DNA from: an uncultured Archangium sp.
GTDB taxonomy: Bacteria > Myxococcota > Myxococcia > Myxococcales > Myxococcaceae
Assembly: GCA_946479335.1 (NCBI GenBank)
Contig: CAMLFP010000023.1
Location: forward strand, 1-27,428
Length of the DNA: 27,428 nt
Direction: 5' to 3'
Shown: one piece after another, positions 1 to 7,143 of the stretch
Layout of the letters: every line of letters begins with the position of its first letter
How positions within the stretch are numbered: position 1 is the stretch's first letter
Program-made: the position numbers and the translations under genes
Notes under the pieces: model-generated
Told to the model about the DNA's origin: nothing
Databases searched by the model: none
What the model saw: the letters and a program-made list of their open reading frames with translations, nothing else

Positions 1-246
1 CCGCTGGAGCCGCGCCAGGATGGCGTCGAACTCCGCGTCGGTGACCCGAAACGCGTAATGCAGCACCGGGAGCTCGACGCCCGGCTCGAACTCGTCGAAG
101 TCCAACGCGAGGTGCGGCGACACGTGCACTGCGGAGAATGGTCCGGCTGACGCGTGCGGCTCCCACGGCACGTCGAGGATCTCTGCGAGTCGCTGCGCGG
201 CCGCGCGTCGATCACGCACCGGGACCGTCAGATGGTCGATCTCCAT
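1..246 (-). CDS. VOC (glyoxalase-fold) family protein, 3' part missing at the window edge
   Basis: The first 82 codons are present; the rest lies beyond the left edge. Translation from the ATG at 244-246 begins MEIDHLTVPVRDRRAAAQRL, the usual opening of a vicinal-oxygen-chelate half domain: a first beta strand carrying a potential metal-ligand His (H5), then the 'PVRD' turn and a helix. A later segment, HYAFRVTDAEFDAIL, fits the strand-helix unit near the end of the first beta-alpha-beta-beta-beta module. VOC enzymes include glyoxalases, dioxygenases and antibiotic-resistance proteins, so the substrate cannot be told. It follows the YprB-like exonuclease gene (stop at 271-273) after 24 bp on the same strand and is probably the distal gene of that run. 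The family call is fairly safe; the specific function is unknown. Confidence 0.72.
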   Translation of the reverse strand, partial: MEIDHLTVPVRDRRAAAQRLAEILDVPWEPHASAGPFSAVHVSPHLALDFDEFEPGVELPVLHYAFRVTDAEFDAILARLQR

Positions 247-270
247 GGTCGTTGAGTAGCGGCCGCCGCG

Positions 271-1089
271 TCACATCGCCAGCAGCAGCCGGCTGACGTC
301 GTACAGCACCTCGCCACGCTCGAAGATCGGCTGCCGCGTCACGGTCCACGCGTTGCGTTCGGCGACCCGCCACAGCGTCCATTCCAGCACCGAGCGCAGG
401 TTGATCGCGTCGTACAGGTTGTACTCGGTGAGCAACCGCAGCGCCGTCACGTCGCGCGTGGCGTCCCATTCGCGCCAGAGGCGGATCGCGTCGAGCCCCT
501 TCACGCCGCGCAGGTGCGGTGGCCGCCCGAGCCCGATGGTGTCTTCGACGCCCTTGAGCCCGCCGCGCAGCTTCACCTGGCGGATCAAGAAGCGCAGGTC
601 GATGTGCACCACCGGCTCGGGGAACGTCTCGAAGTGCTTCTTGAGCGCCGGCACGTCGTAGACCGAGCCGTTGAAGGTCACCCACAGCCGGCTCTGCGCC
701 AGCCGCTCCGGGAACTGCGCCAGCGAGTGCCCGCGGCGGAACGTGGCGACGCCCTGCCGATCCATCACGCCGACCACCGTCGGCACGTCGTCGCCATCGG
801 CCTCGATGTCGAAGAACGCGGCCTCCTGGGCGAAGTGCCCGTAGAGCCGCCAGTGCTCCCGCGGAGGGATCAACGTCGCCAGCGCGGTCATCGACTGCTC
901 CGCCAGGGCCTGGCGCGCGCGCGTGATGGCGTCGCGGAGCTCTCGGTCGAGGCGCTCCCCCAGCACCACACCGCGCGTGGCCGCCGCTTCGAAGTCGTCC
1001 CAGGTCTCGAGGCCCTGCGCCCAGAGCTCCTTCTCGCGCTGCGGCCCGACGCCCTTGATCAGCTGAAAGGTCCGCGTCGCGAACTTCAC
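271..1089 (-). CDS. YprB-type ribonuclease H-like (DEDDy) exonuclease domain protein
   Basis: 272 aa. The fold is the RNase H-like 3'-5' exonuclease domain known as YprB_RNaseH. The three exonuclease motifs are visible: Exo I FFDIEADG with D94 and E96; Exo II TFNGSVYDVPAL with N140 and D145, followed by HIDLRF around D164; and Exo III YNLYD with Y223 and D227, which makes it a DEDDy type. The first 30 residues contain KGVGPQREKELW, resembling a helix-hairpin-helix DNA-contact element. The start is GTG at 1087-1089, overlapping the upstream Nudix stop as GTGA. It probably acts on DNA or RNA ends in the cytoplasm; the natural substrate is not known for most members. Its place after a MutT-like gene would suit a nucleic-acid repair role, which is inference. 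Confidence 0.82.
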   Translation of the reverse strand: MKFATRTFQLIKGVGPQREKELWAQGLETWDDFEAAATRGVVLGERLDRELRDAITRARQALAEQSMTALATLIPPREHWRLYGHFAQEAAFFDIEADGDDVPTVVGVMDRQGVATFRRGHSLAQFPERLAQSRLWVTFNGSVYDVPALKKHFETFPEPVVHIDLRFLIRQVKLRGGLKGVEDTIGLGRPPHLRGVKGLDAIRLWREWDATRDVTALRLLTEYNLYDAINLRSVLEWTLWRVAERNAWTVTRQPIFERGEVLYDVSRLLLAM

Positions 1090-1496
1090 CGCACCGGCAC
1101 CGCGCCAGAGACGAGCTGCTCGAGGAGCGGCAGATCAGCCTCACAGAACGGCAACGCCTGCATCTCTCGCGGCGTGCAGAACTTCAGCGCCTGGGCGCCC
1201 AGCGGCTTCGGCGTACCGGAGCGGATGGTCGCGGCGTACAGCTCCAGCTTCACGGTGACGTCGTCGTAGTCGTGCGAGGTGCTCCACAGCTTGCGGCCGA
1301 CGTCCAGCTCGACCGCCAGCTCCTCGACGCACTCGCGGAACAGCGCGGCGCGCTCCGTCTCTCCGGGCTCGACCTTGCCGCCGGGGAACTCCCAGAGGTT
1401 CGCGCGGCTCTTGCCGAGCAGGCGCTGCTGCACGAGGAAGCGCGTCTCATCGTGAGGGTCGGCGATCAACGCCGCCACCACGTGGATCACCTTCAC
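1086..1496 (-). CDS. Nudix hydrolase, MutT (8-oxo-dGTP diphosphatase)-like
   Basis: 136 aa from a GTG start at 1494-1496, which overlaps the bamB stop codon as GTGA. A much longer open frame runs upstream, but it lies in the wrong frame across bamB and is not a fusion. The Nudix box is clear: G40, E46, R54-E55 and E58-E59 in the GX5EX7REUXEE pattern, with Ala61 where the consensus has the last Gly. It is preceded by WEFPGGKVEPGE, the MutT-type signature. The small single-domain size and this signature favour cleaning oxidised dNTPs (8-oxo-dGTP to 8-oxo-dGMP), but other nucleoside-triphosphate substrates are possible. It sits between bamB and a YprB-like exonuclease gene and is probably translated by coupling to bamB. 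Confidence 0.85.
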   Translation of the reverse strand: MKVIHVVAALIADPHDETRFLVQQRLLGKSRANLWEFPGGKVEPGETERAALFRECVEELAVELDVGRKLWSTSHDYDDVTVKLELYAATIRSGTPKPLGAQALKFCTPREMQALPFCEADLPLLEQLVSGAVPVR

Positions 1497-2671
1497 CGCG
1501 CGCCGCCCGTCATCTGCAGGCCGTACACGGTGCCGTAGTTGTTCAGCACGTACAGGCGCGTACCGTTGCGCGGCGACGAGAACGACGCGGGCACGCCGGT
1601 GACGCCGCGGCCGGGGTTCCACATCGCCGCGACGCGCGCGGTGATCGGGTTCACGAAGGCCAGCGCGGTCGAGGTCGGCACCACCACGAAGCCGCGGCTC
1701 CAGGTGAGCGCCCTGCCCGCGTTCTGGCCCTTCCCCTTCGACGTCGGATCGCTCAGGTCGAGCGACCACATCTCGCGGCCGTGATCCATCTCGAAGGCGG
1801 TGAGCGCGCCGTCGCCGGTGGCGAACAACACCTTGCCGCGCGCCATCAGCGCGTTGAGCCCGGCGTGCGGCGTGCTCCACACGAGCGCGCCGTCCTTCGC
1901 GTCCAACGCGGTGACGCCATCTTTGTAGCTGGCGACGTAGATCTTCCCGTGGTCGATGACGGGCGTGCTGTCGACGTCGAGGAACTGCGTGCCCCCGGTG
2001 ATGGTGATGCGCTTCTCCCAGGTGGGCACGCCGGTCTCGACGTCGATCGCCGCGAGGTAGCCGTCGGCGAAGCCCATGTAGAGGTGCCCCTCGGCGACCA
2101 CCGGCCGGGAGGTGCCGCGCACCGTGAAGCCCGAAGGCGGGTCGCGCCGGTACTGCCACTTCCAGGCTCCGGTCTCCTTGTCGACCGCGAACACCGCCTC
2201 CGACTGCGAGGCGACGAAGACCTGCGTGGCGGTGACGGTGGGCGTGGTGACCAGTTCCTCCTTCGCGTCGAACTCCCACAGCTTCTCGCCGGAGAGCGCA
2301 CGGAACGCGTAGAGGTGGCCGTCGCCGCTCGCGAAGTACAGCACGCCGCGCGACACCGTCGGGCCCGACAGCGACTTGTTGCCCGCCTTGAACTCCCACT
2401 CCACCACGCCGGTGTCGGGGTTGAGGCAGCGCAGGGTGCCGTCGCGGGTGGTGACGAATACGCGCTCGGTGTCGGGGTCGACGGCCGGCGAGGCGGGCTC
2501 CTGCGGGAGGTACTCGAGGAGCCCCAGCGGCACGAGCGGCGTGCGCCAGATCACCTCGGAGATCGCCGCGCGCGAGACGCGCGCGTTGGGCACCGTGGGG
2601 TCGGTGTTGAGCGGGATCTGCTTGAGGCAGCCGCTCGCCAGCGCGCCCAGCAGCAGCGTCTTGAGCCGCAT
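1493..2671 (-). CDS. bamB: Outer membrane assembly lipoprotein BamB-like, PQQ beta-propeller
   Basis: 392 aa from the ATG at 2669-2671. The N-terminus MRLKTLLLGALASGC is a short lipoprotein signal peptide with C15 as the likely lipidated residue. The body consists of repeated PQQ-like blades, seen as recurring D.. TG...W segments such as DPDTERVFV, ALSGEKLWEF, DKETGAWKWQY, DVETGVPTWEK and DAKDGALVW, consistent with an eight-bladed propeller. BamB is the scaffold lipoprotein of the BAM complex that inserts beta-barrel proteins into the outer membrane. The length equals that of the E. coli protein as I recall it. The preceding gene encodes a YfgM-like TPR protein and der lies further upstream, the same neighbourhood as E. 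coli yfgM-bamB-der, which strongly supports the assignment over a generic PQQ dehydrogenase-like protein. Confidence 0.85.
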   Translation of the reverse strand: MRLKTLLLGALASGCLKQIPLNTDPTVPNARVSRAAISEVIWRTPLVPLGLLEYLPQEPASPAVDPDTERVFVTTRDGTLRCLNPDTGVVEWEFKAGNKSLSGPTVSRGVLYFASGDGHLYAFRALSGEKLWEFDAKEELVTTPTVTATQVFVASQSEAVFAVDKETGAWKWQYRRDPPSGFTVRGTSRPVVAEGHLYMGFADGYLAAIDVETGVPTWEKRITITGGTQFLDVDSTPVIDHGKIYVASYKDGVTALDAKDGALVWSTPHAGLNALMARGKVLFATGDGALTAFEMDHGREMWSLDLSDPTSKGKGQNAGRALTWSRGFVVVPTSTALAFVNPITARVAAMWNPGRGVTGVPASFSSPRNGTRLYVLNNYGTVYGLQMTGGAR

Positions 2672-2681
2672 CGGTGGGCGC

Positions 2682-3482
2682 TTACGGCGTCGCGGGCGCA
2701 GGCGTGGGGGCCACGACGGGCGCCGCCGGCGCGGGGATGGCCACACCCTGAGCCGCCAACGCGGCCAGCCGATCTTTCGCGAGGCGCGCGGCAGCGCTGC
2801 CCGGCGCGGAACCCTCGAGGTCGGAGAACACCTTCGCGGCGCCGGCCTTGTCACCCTTCATCGCGAGGAGACGGCCGCGGTGGTACAGGCCCATGCCCTT
2901 GAGGAAGTCGGTCTTCGTCTCGCGCGCGAGCGTGTCGAACGCGGTCAACGCGTCGTCGAGCTTGCCCTGCGCCTCGAACGCATAGCCGCGGGCCTCGTAC
3001 GCCGCCGGGCGCAGCGGGTCGGCCGCGTCACCCTTCTGCAGGTACTCGTCGATCAGCGGCATCGCGTCGGCGGGCTTGCCCTCGCGGAGGTAGGCCTGCG
3101 CCAGCGGGAGCGCGGCGGAGGTCGCCGCGGGGGTGCCACCGTGCGCGCTGCGGAACTCGGTCAGCGCCTTGACGATGGCCGCGTCTTTCTCGGCCTCGGT
3201 CTTGAAGGGCGGCTCGTCGCCGGGCTTCACGGGGGCCTCGGAGGTGCTGACCTCGCGATCGAGCACCGAGAGCGCCGCGCCGAAGTCACGCGCCGCCTTC
3301 TCTTCGTTGCGCTTGCCCATCGAATTGACGATGGCCGCGACGAGACCCGCGGCGAGCACCACGCCGACGACGGTCACCAGCTGGCGGCCGTGCTTCTCGA
3401 TGAAGGGGAGCGCTTCCTGGCCCAGCTTCTGGAGCTCGTCGGGGGCTTTGAGGTCGTTCTGCGTTTCTTTGTAGGAGGCCAT
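2682..3482 (-). CDS. YfgM-like membrane-anchored tetratricopeptide repeat protein
   Basis: 266 aa. The N-terminus is cytoplasmic and charged, followed by one membrane segment at about residues 34-54 (LVTVVGVVLAAGLVAAIV). A periplasmic part rich in helical TPR-like repeats follows, for example GTPAATSAALPLAQAYLREG, then PAAYEARGYAFEAQGKLDDA and GLYHRGRLLAMKGDKAGAAK. The tail is an Ala/Pro-rich low-complexity stretch. This layout is that of YfgM/TPR_21 proteins, inner-membrane ancillary factors that associate with the SecYEG translocon and periplasmic chaperones. It lies 10 bp before bamB, as in enterobacteria. It is longer than E. coli YfgM (about 206 aa) because of the linker and the tail. 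The general type is secure; orthology to YfgM rests on architecture and synteny. Confidence 0.78.
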   Translation of the reverse strand: MASYKETQNDLKAPDELQKLGQEALPFIEKHGRQLVTVVGVVLAAGLVAAIVNSMGKRNEEKAARDFGAALSVLDREVSTSEAPVKPGDEPPFKTEAEKDAAIVKALTEFRSAHGGTPAATSAALPLAQAYLREGKPADAMPLIDEYLQKGDAADPLRPAAYEARGYAFEAQGKLDDALTAFDTLARETKTDFLKGMGLYHRGRLLAMKGDKAGAAKVFSDLEGSAPGSAAARLAKDRLAALAAQGVAIPAPAAPVVAPTPAPATP

Positions 3483-3491
3483 CGCGCGCGC

Positions 3492-3520
3492 TCTCTACGG
3501 GCGCGATCCCCGAGTGTCAA
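3492..3520 (-). promoter_or_regulatory. Possible sigma-70 type promoter in front of the yfgM-bamB pair
   Basis: Read on the minus strand, the 54-bp gap upstream of the YfgM-like gene holds a perfect -35 hexamer TTGACA (3515-3520), a 17-nt spacer and a weak -10 candidate TAGAGA (3492-3497). The start codon follows 9 nt after the -10, so a transcript from here would be nearly leaderless. The same AGAGAG bases could instead serve as a weak ribosome binding site. A short palindrome, AGCGC-TTAT-GCGCT (3523-3536), lies just upstream. This is suggestive only. Confidence 0.3.
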
Positions 3521-3536
3521 TCAGCGCTTATGCGCT

Positions 3537-4109
3537 TCAGTCGTGGAGGCCCAGCGCGTCTTCGAAGCGCTCGACGGTGTCATCGAGGAAAGCGGTCAGC
3601 TCGATGGAGGGCGCCTCGGTCGCCGCCACGACGGCGTGCAGCACCTCGGCGAGCCGGAGATCGGCCTGCATGGCGGCGGCGCGGAGGTACCCCGACGAGG
3701 TGCGGAACGCTTCGTTGATCAGCGGCCCCACGCCCGCGCCCCACGCGCCCGGCTGCGACGCCGAGCGCGCCTCGTAGCTCGCGCTCCGGGCGATGTGGGC
3801 CAGCAGCAGCGAGAGCTGCACGCGCACCTCGCGCTCGATGGGCCCCGCGAGCACGGCGGCGATGAACGGCACCGCGTAGGCCGTCGCCTCGTACACCGTG
3901 CCCTGGTGGAAGATGTTCGAGTTCAACCCATTGCGGAGCGCCTGCGCCGGGCTCTGCGCGAGGTGCCGCAGCGCGCCCTTCACGTCGTGGGCGATGCCCA
4001 GCCCGGTCACGCCGACGCCGTAGGCGTGCGCGAGCTTCTGCCAGGGCACGAGGTCGAGCTCCGTGAGCGCGGGGAGGCCAGTCGCGTGGGGGAGATGCAG
4101 CGGGGTCAC
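3537..4109 (-). CDS. HEAT-repeat-like protein of unknown function
   Basis: 190 aa from a GTG start at 4107-4109, three bases after the der stop, with a GGAAG ribosome binding site about 8 nt upstream inside der. The protein is entirely helical in character and has no signal peptide. The segments PWQKLAHAYGVGVTGLGI, IFHQGTVYEATAYAVPFI and VQLSLLLAHIARS resemble the opening of a group of bacterial HEAT-repeat proteins with a conserved 'HQGTVYEAT..AVPF' stretch. HEAT repeats bind proteins or nucleic acids, and no catalytic motif is visible. It probably interacts with a partner made nearby, but which one cannot be said. It separates der from the yfgM-bamB pair, which are otherwise neighbours in many proteobacteria. 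Confidence 0.7.
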   Translation of the reverse strand: MTPLHLPHATGLPALTELDLVPWQKLAHAYGVGVTGLGIAHDVKGALRHLAQSPAQALRNGLNSNIFHQGTVYEATAYAVPFIAAVLAGPIEREVRVQLSLLLAHIARSASYEARSASQPGAWGAGVGPLINEAFRTSSGYLRAAAMQADLRLAEVLHAVVAATEAPSIELTAFLDDTVERFEDALGLHD

Positions 4110-4112
4110 GGG

Positions 4113-5537
4113 CTACTTCCGGCGTTTGCTGCGCTCTCGCGCCGCGTAGCGTTTGCCCGCCGCCGCGCGCTTGGCCTGCCCCGGCCGCTCGCGCCAGAAG
4201 AGGCGCACCGGCACCTTCAGGCGGAAGGTCTTGCGCAGGTAGTTGATGACGTAGCGCGCGTAGCGATCAGGCACGCCCTTCGGCTGGTTCACCATCATCG
4301 TGAAGGCCAGCGGCGCGGTGGCCACCTGCGCCGCGTAATAGATCTTGAGCTGCTTGCCGGCGATCACCGGCAGCGAGTGCTCGCTCGTCACGTGCTCGAC
4401 CAGCTTGTTGAGCTGCGGCGTCTTCGCGCGGAAGTACTGCTGCCCGAAGACCTCCAGCGCCACCTCCAGCACCTTGGTCACCTTGTCGCCCGTCTGCGCG
4501 CTGACGAACACCATCGGCGCCCAGTCGACCCAGTCCATCGCCCACTTCACCTCGCTGCGGAAGTGCGGCTCCTTCACCGTGCCGTGCACGAGGTCCCACT
4601 TGTTGACGCAGATGATCAGCGCCCGGCCCTTCTCTTCGGCCAGCGCGGCGATCTTCCGGTCCTGCTCCACGGCGGGCTCGGAGGCGTCGAGCACCAGCAC
4701 CACCACGTCGGCGTCTTCGGCGGCGCGCAGCGCGCCCAGCACCGAGAAGCCCTCGACCTTCTGGGTGATGGTGGCCTTCCGGCGGATGCCGGCGGTGTCG
4801 GTGAGCACGAACTTCCGGCCCTTGAACTCCAGCTCGGAGTCGATGGGGTCGCGCGTGGTGCCCGCCACCGGGCTGGCGATGACGCGCTCCTCGCCGAGCA
4901 GCGCGTTCACCAGCGTCGACTTGCCGACATTGGGCCGCCCGACGATGGCCACGCGGATCGGCTGATCAGGCTCCTCGGTGAGCTCTCCCTCTCCCGCCTG
5001 CGGGAGAGGGTCGGGGTGAGGGCCTTGTTCAGGCAGCTTCGGAATCAACGTCTCGAGGAGGTCGATGATCCCCTCATTGTGCTCCGCGGAGACGGCGAAC
5101 GGCTGGCCGAGGCCGAACTTGTGGAAGTCGGCGATCATCTCCTCCGCGTCGCGGCGGCCGTCGGTCTTGTTGATGACCAGCAGCACGGGCTTGCTCTGCT
5201 TGCGCAGGAAGTTGGCGACGTCTTGATCGGCCGACGTGGGGCCGGTACGCGCGTCACACACGAAGAGCACAGCATCGCACTCCTCGACCGCGGCCTGCGC
5301 CTGCTGGCGGATGTACCTCGCCAGCGGCTCCTCTTTGCCCTCGAGCACGAAGCCGCCGGTGTCGACCACGGTGACGTCGCGGCCCTCGAGCTCGACGTCG
5401 GCGTAGTGGCGATCTCTCGTCACCCCGGGCTCATCTTCGACGATGGCGCGGCGCCGGCGGATGAGCCGGTTGAACAGCGTCGACTTGCCGACGTTGGGCC
5501 GGCCGACGATGGCGATGAGGGGGCGACCGCGTCTCAC
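4113..5537 (-). CDS. der: Ribosome-associated GTPase Der (EngA)
   Basis: 474 aa from a GTG start (5535-5537) that overlaps the era stop as GTGA. A frame extension upstream of it runs inside era and is unlikely to be used. Two tandem GTPase domains are present. Domain 1 has G12RPNVGKS, DTGG near residue 59 and NKTD (123-126). Domain 2 has G200RPNVGKS, DTAG near 247 and NKWD (312-315). A C-terminal KH-like domain (about 363-450) and a Lys/Arg-rich tail follow. This double-G architecture is unique to Der, an essential factor in 50S subunit maturation. The linker between the G domains, residues 172-186, is encoded by a 38-bp palindromic repeat (4987-5024). Its position next to era suggests shared control of ribosome assembly factors. 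Confidence 0.97.
   Translation of the reverse strand: MRRGRPLIAIVGRPNVGKSTLFNRLIRRRRAIVEDEPGVTRDRHYADVELEGRDVTVVDTGGFVLEGKEEPLARYIRQQAQAAVEECDAVLFVCDARTGPTSADQDVANFLRKQSKPVLLVINKTDGRRDAEEMIADFHKFGLGQPFAVSAEHNEGIIDLLETLIPKLPEQGPHPDPLPQAGEGELTEEPDQPIRVAIVGRPNVGKSTLVNALLGEERVIASPVAGTTRDPIDSELEFKGRKFVLTDTAGIRRKATITQKVEGFSVLGALRAAEDADVVVLVLDASEPAVEQDRKIAALAEEKGRALIICVNKWDLVHGTVKEPHFRSEVKWAMDWVDWAPMVFVSAQTGDKVTKVLEVALEVFGQQYFRAKTPQLNKLVEHVTSEHSLPVIAGKQLKIYYAAQVATAPLAFTMMVNQPKGVPDRYARYVINYLRKTFRLKVPVRLFWRERPGQAKRAAAGKRYAARERSKRRK
4987..5024. repeat. 38-bp palindromic dispersed repeat, copy 1, inside der
   Basis: The left part is an inverted repeat, CCCTCTCCCGC and GCGGGAGAGGG around a 2-nt centre, followed by TCGGGGTGAGGGCC. 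It matches copy 2 at 11459-11496 at 36 of 38 positions, in the same orientation; the two differences fall in the hairpin centre. It lies in frame in der and encodes [14 protein letters not shown] in the inter-domain linker. Similar translated peptides (HPNPLP/HPDPLP...GEGE) are known from REP-like repeats in many proteobacterial genomes. Confidence 0.85.
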
Positions 5538-6538
5538 GGTGACTTCTCCAGTTTGTAGCCCAGCTTCCGGAGGCCATCGGCGCGCTCGGTCCACCGCGGT
5601 TCGACCTTGATCTGCAGCGACAGGTAGATGTGGTGCCCGAAGAGCCGCTCGATGGCGTGGCGCGCGTCGGTGCCGATGGTCTTGAGCATCTCGCCGCGCT
5701 TGCCGATGACGATGGCCTTCTGCGACTCGCGCTCCACGAAGACGTTGGCATGGATGCGGATGAGGCCCTGCAGCTTCGGCTTCGCGGGCTCGGCGGGCGC
5801 GTTCTTCGGCGGGTTCTTCTTCGCCGACTTCTTCGCGCGCGGCGGCGGCGGTGCGTAGCGCTCTTCTTCGTCGAACACCTCGACCACCACGCCCACCGAG
5901 TACGGCACCTCCTGCTGGCAGTGCCGCAAGATCTGCTCGCGCACCAGCTCCTCCACCAGCGTGCGCTCGGCCTGGTCGGTCAGCGTGTCGGGCGGGAAGA
6001 TGGCCTCGCCCTCGGGGAGGTGCTTCACCACGTTGTCGAAGAGCTCCTGCAGGCCCTCTTCGCGCCGCGCGCTGACCGGCAGCACCTCGAGGAAGGGGAA
6101 CTCCTTGCGGTACAGATCGATGAGCGGCAGCAGCAGGTGCTTCTTGATGGTGTCGATCTTGGTCAGCACCAGGATGATCGGCTTGTTGGAGCCCTTGAGG
6201 CGCTCGAGCACCGCACGGTTGCCGGGCGAGACCTGCGGCTCCATGTCTTCTTTCTGGCCGGAGACGTCGACCAGGAAGAGCACCACGTCACAGTCGTCGG
6301 TCGCCGCGGCGGCCGAGTCGACCATGAACTTGTTGAGGGCGCCTTTGGCCGCATGGATGCCGGGCGTGTCGAAGAAGGCGATCTGCCCGGCCTCCTTCGT
6401 CACCACCCCGAGGATGCGGGTGCGCGTCGTCTGCGGCTTGGGCGAGACGATGGCGATCTTCTCGCCCACGAGTCTGTTGAGGAGCGTGCTCTTCCCGACG
6501 TTCGGCCGGCCGACGAGCGCCGCATATCCACTGCGCAT
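5534..6538 (-). CDS. era: GTPase Era
   Basis: 334 aa. The N-terminal GTPase domain has G10RPNVGKS, the PKPQTTRTRILG switch characteristic of Era, DTPG (57-60) and TKID (126-129). The C-terminal KH domain includes AIVIGKRGEMLKTIG near residues 275-289, which binds the 3' end of 16S rRNA. Era is an essential 30S maturation checkpoint. The protein is about 30 residues longer than E. coli Era (301 aa), because a Pro/Lys/Ala-rich insertion at about 228-255 (PPPPRAKKSAKKNPP) interrupts the region between the two domains. The stop codon overlaps the der GTG start, so the two GTPases are probably coupled in translation. The start is ATG; the ribosome binding site is weak. Confidence 0.97.
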   Translation of the reverse strand: MRSGYAALVGRPNVGKSTLLNRLVGEKIAIVSPKPQTTRTRILGVVTKEAGQIAFFDTPGIHAAKGALNKFMVDSAAAATDDCDVVLFLVDVSGQKEDMEPQVSPGNRAVLERLKGSNKPIILVLTKIDTIKKHLLLPLIDLYRKEFPFLEVLPVSARREEGLQELFDNVVKHLPEGEAIFPPDTLTDQAERTLVEELVREQILRHCQQEVPYSVGVVVEVFDEEERYAPPPPRAKKSAKKNPPKNAPAEPAKPKLQGLIRIHANVFVERESQKAIVIGKRGEMLKTIGTDARHAIERLFGHHIYLSLQIKVEPRWTERADGLRKLGYKLEKSP

Positions 6539-6541
6539 GAT

Positions 6542-6573
6542 GGGGAGGCCCCTTACACAAAAAGCGCCTCCCC
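6542..6573. other. Inverted repeat between the cyclophilin gene and era
   Basis: An 8-bp perfect inverted repeat (GGGGAGGC at 6542-6549 and GCCTCCCC at 6566-6573) flanks a 16-nt loop in the 42-bp gap before era. On the transcribed minus strand a run of five T lies inside the loop, not after the stem, so this is not a normal intrinsic terminator. It could be an RNA structure that affects era translation, or chance in GC-rich DNA. Confidence 0.4.
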
Positions 6574-6580
6574 GCCACGT

Positions 6581-7132
6581 TCACGGCGTGGGGGAGATCG
6601 TCAGCTTCTTGATCTTCACCGGCGTGACCGGCCGGTCGCCCGGCCCCTTGGGGATCACGTTGGCCACGCGATCGACCACGTCCTGCCCGGAGACCACCTC
6701 CCCGAAGATGGTGTGCTTGTTGTTCAGCCACGTGGTGGGGATCACGGTGATGAAGAACTGCGAGCCGTTGCTGTTGGGCCCGGAGTTCGCCATCGCCAGC
6801 AGGCCCGGCTTGTCGAAGCGGCGGCCGCTCTGGAACTCGTCTTCGAACTTGTAGCCCGGGCCGCCGGTGCCGCGGCCGAGCGGGTCACCGCCCTGCACCA
6901 TGAACTCCTTGATGCAGCGGTGGAAGATGGTGCCGTCGTAGAGCGGCGTGTTCTTCTTCTTGTCGCCGCTCGCGGGGTCGGTCCACTCCTTCTCGCCCGT
7001 CGCCAGGCCCACGAAGTTCTCCACGGTCTTGGGAGCGTCCTTCGGGAAGAGCTTCACCACGATGAGGCCTTCGGTGGTGTCGAACTTCGCGAACAGATCC
7101 TTGCCAGCGCGCACGTCGTCAATGAGTCCCAT
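6581..7132 (-). CDS. Peptidyl-prolyl cis-trans isomerase, cyclophilin type, cytoplasmic
   Basis: 183 aa without a signal peptide. The cyclophilin core is clear: IFHRCIKEFMVQGGDPLGRG carries the catalytic Arg (R72), then Q80 and GGDP; GPNSNGSQFFIT follows and the ending is HTIFGEVVSGQDVVDRVANV. It catalyses proline isomerisation during protein folding. A good ribosome binding site (AAGGA, 6 nt before ATG at 7130-7132) supports the start. The N-terminal stretch MGLIDDVRAGKDLFAKFDT and the insert EKEWTDPASGDKKK are shared with its neighbour at 7144-7767, so the two arose by tandem duplication. Cysteine 73 follows FHR, where the neighbour has Val. The cyclophilin call is certain; its clients are unknown. 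Confidence 0.95.
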   Translation of the reverse strand: MGLIDDVRAGKDLFAKFDTTEGLIVVKLFPKDAPKTVENFVGLATGEKEWTDPASGDKKKNTPLYDGTIFHRCIKEFMVQGGDPLGRGTGGPGYKFEDEFQSGRRFDKPGLLAMANSGPNSNGSQFFITVIPTTWLNNKHTIFGEVVSGQDVVDRVANVIPKGPGDRPVTPVKIKKLTISPTP

Positions 7133-7143
7133 GGTGGTTCCTT

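Noticed and set aside
1086..2399. A 437-codon frame that would make a fusion protein ending in the Nudix domain
   Set aside because: The upstream 300 codons lie out of frame over bamB and are Arg/Gly-rich noise. The GTG at 1494-1496 is the natural start.
2376..5558. A plus-strand open frame of 1060 codons over bamB, the YfgM-like gene and der
   Set aside because: It runs antisense to well-identified genes, is rich in Arg/His/Leu/Ala low-complexity sequence and has no domain. Long antisense frames are expected in GC-rich coding DNA.
6542..6573. Intrinsic terminator between the cyclophilin gene and era
   Set aside because: The T-run is inside the loop, not after the stem, and the genes look co-transcribed. 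Kept only as an inverted repeat.
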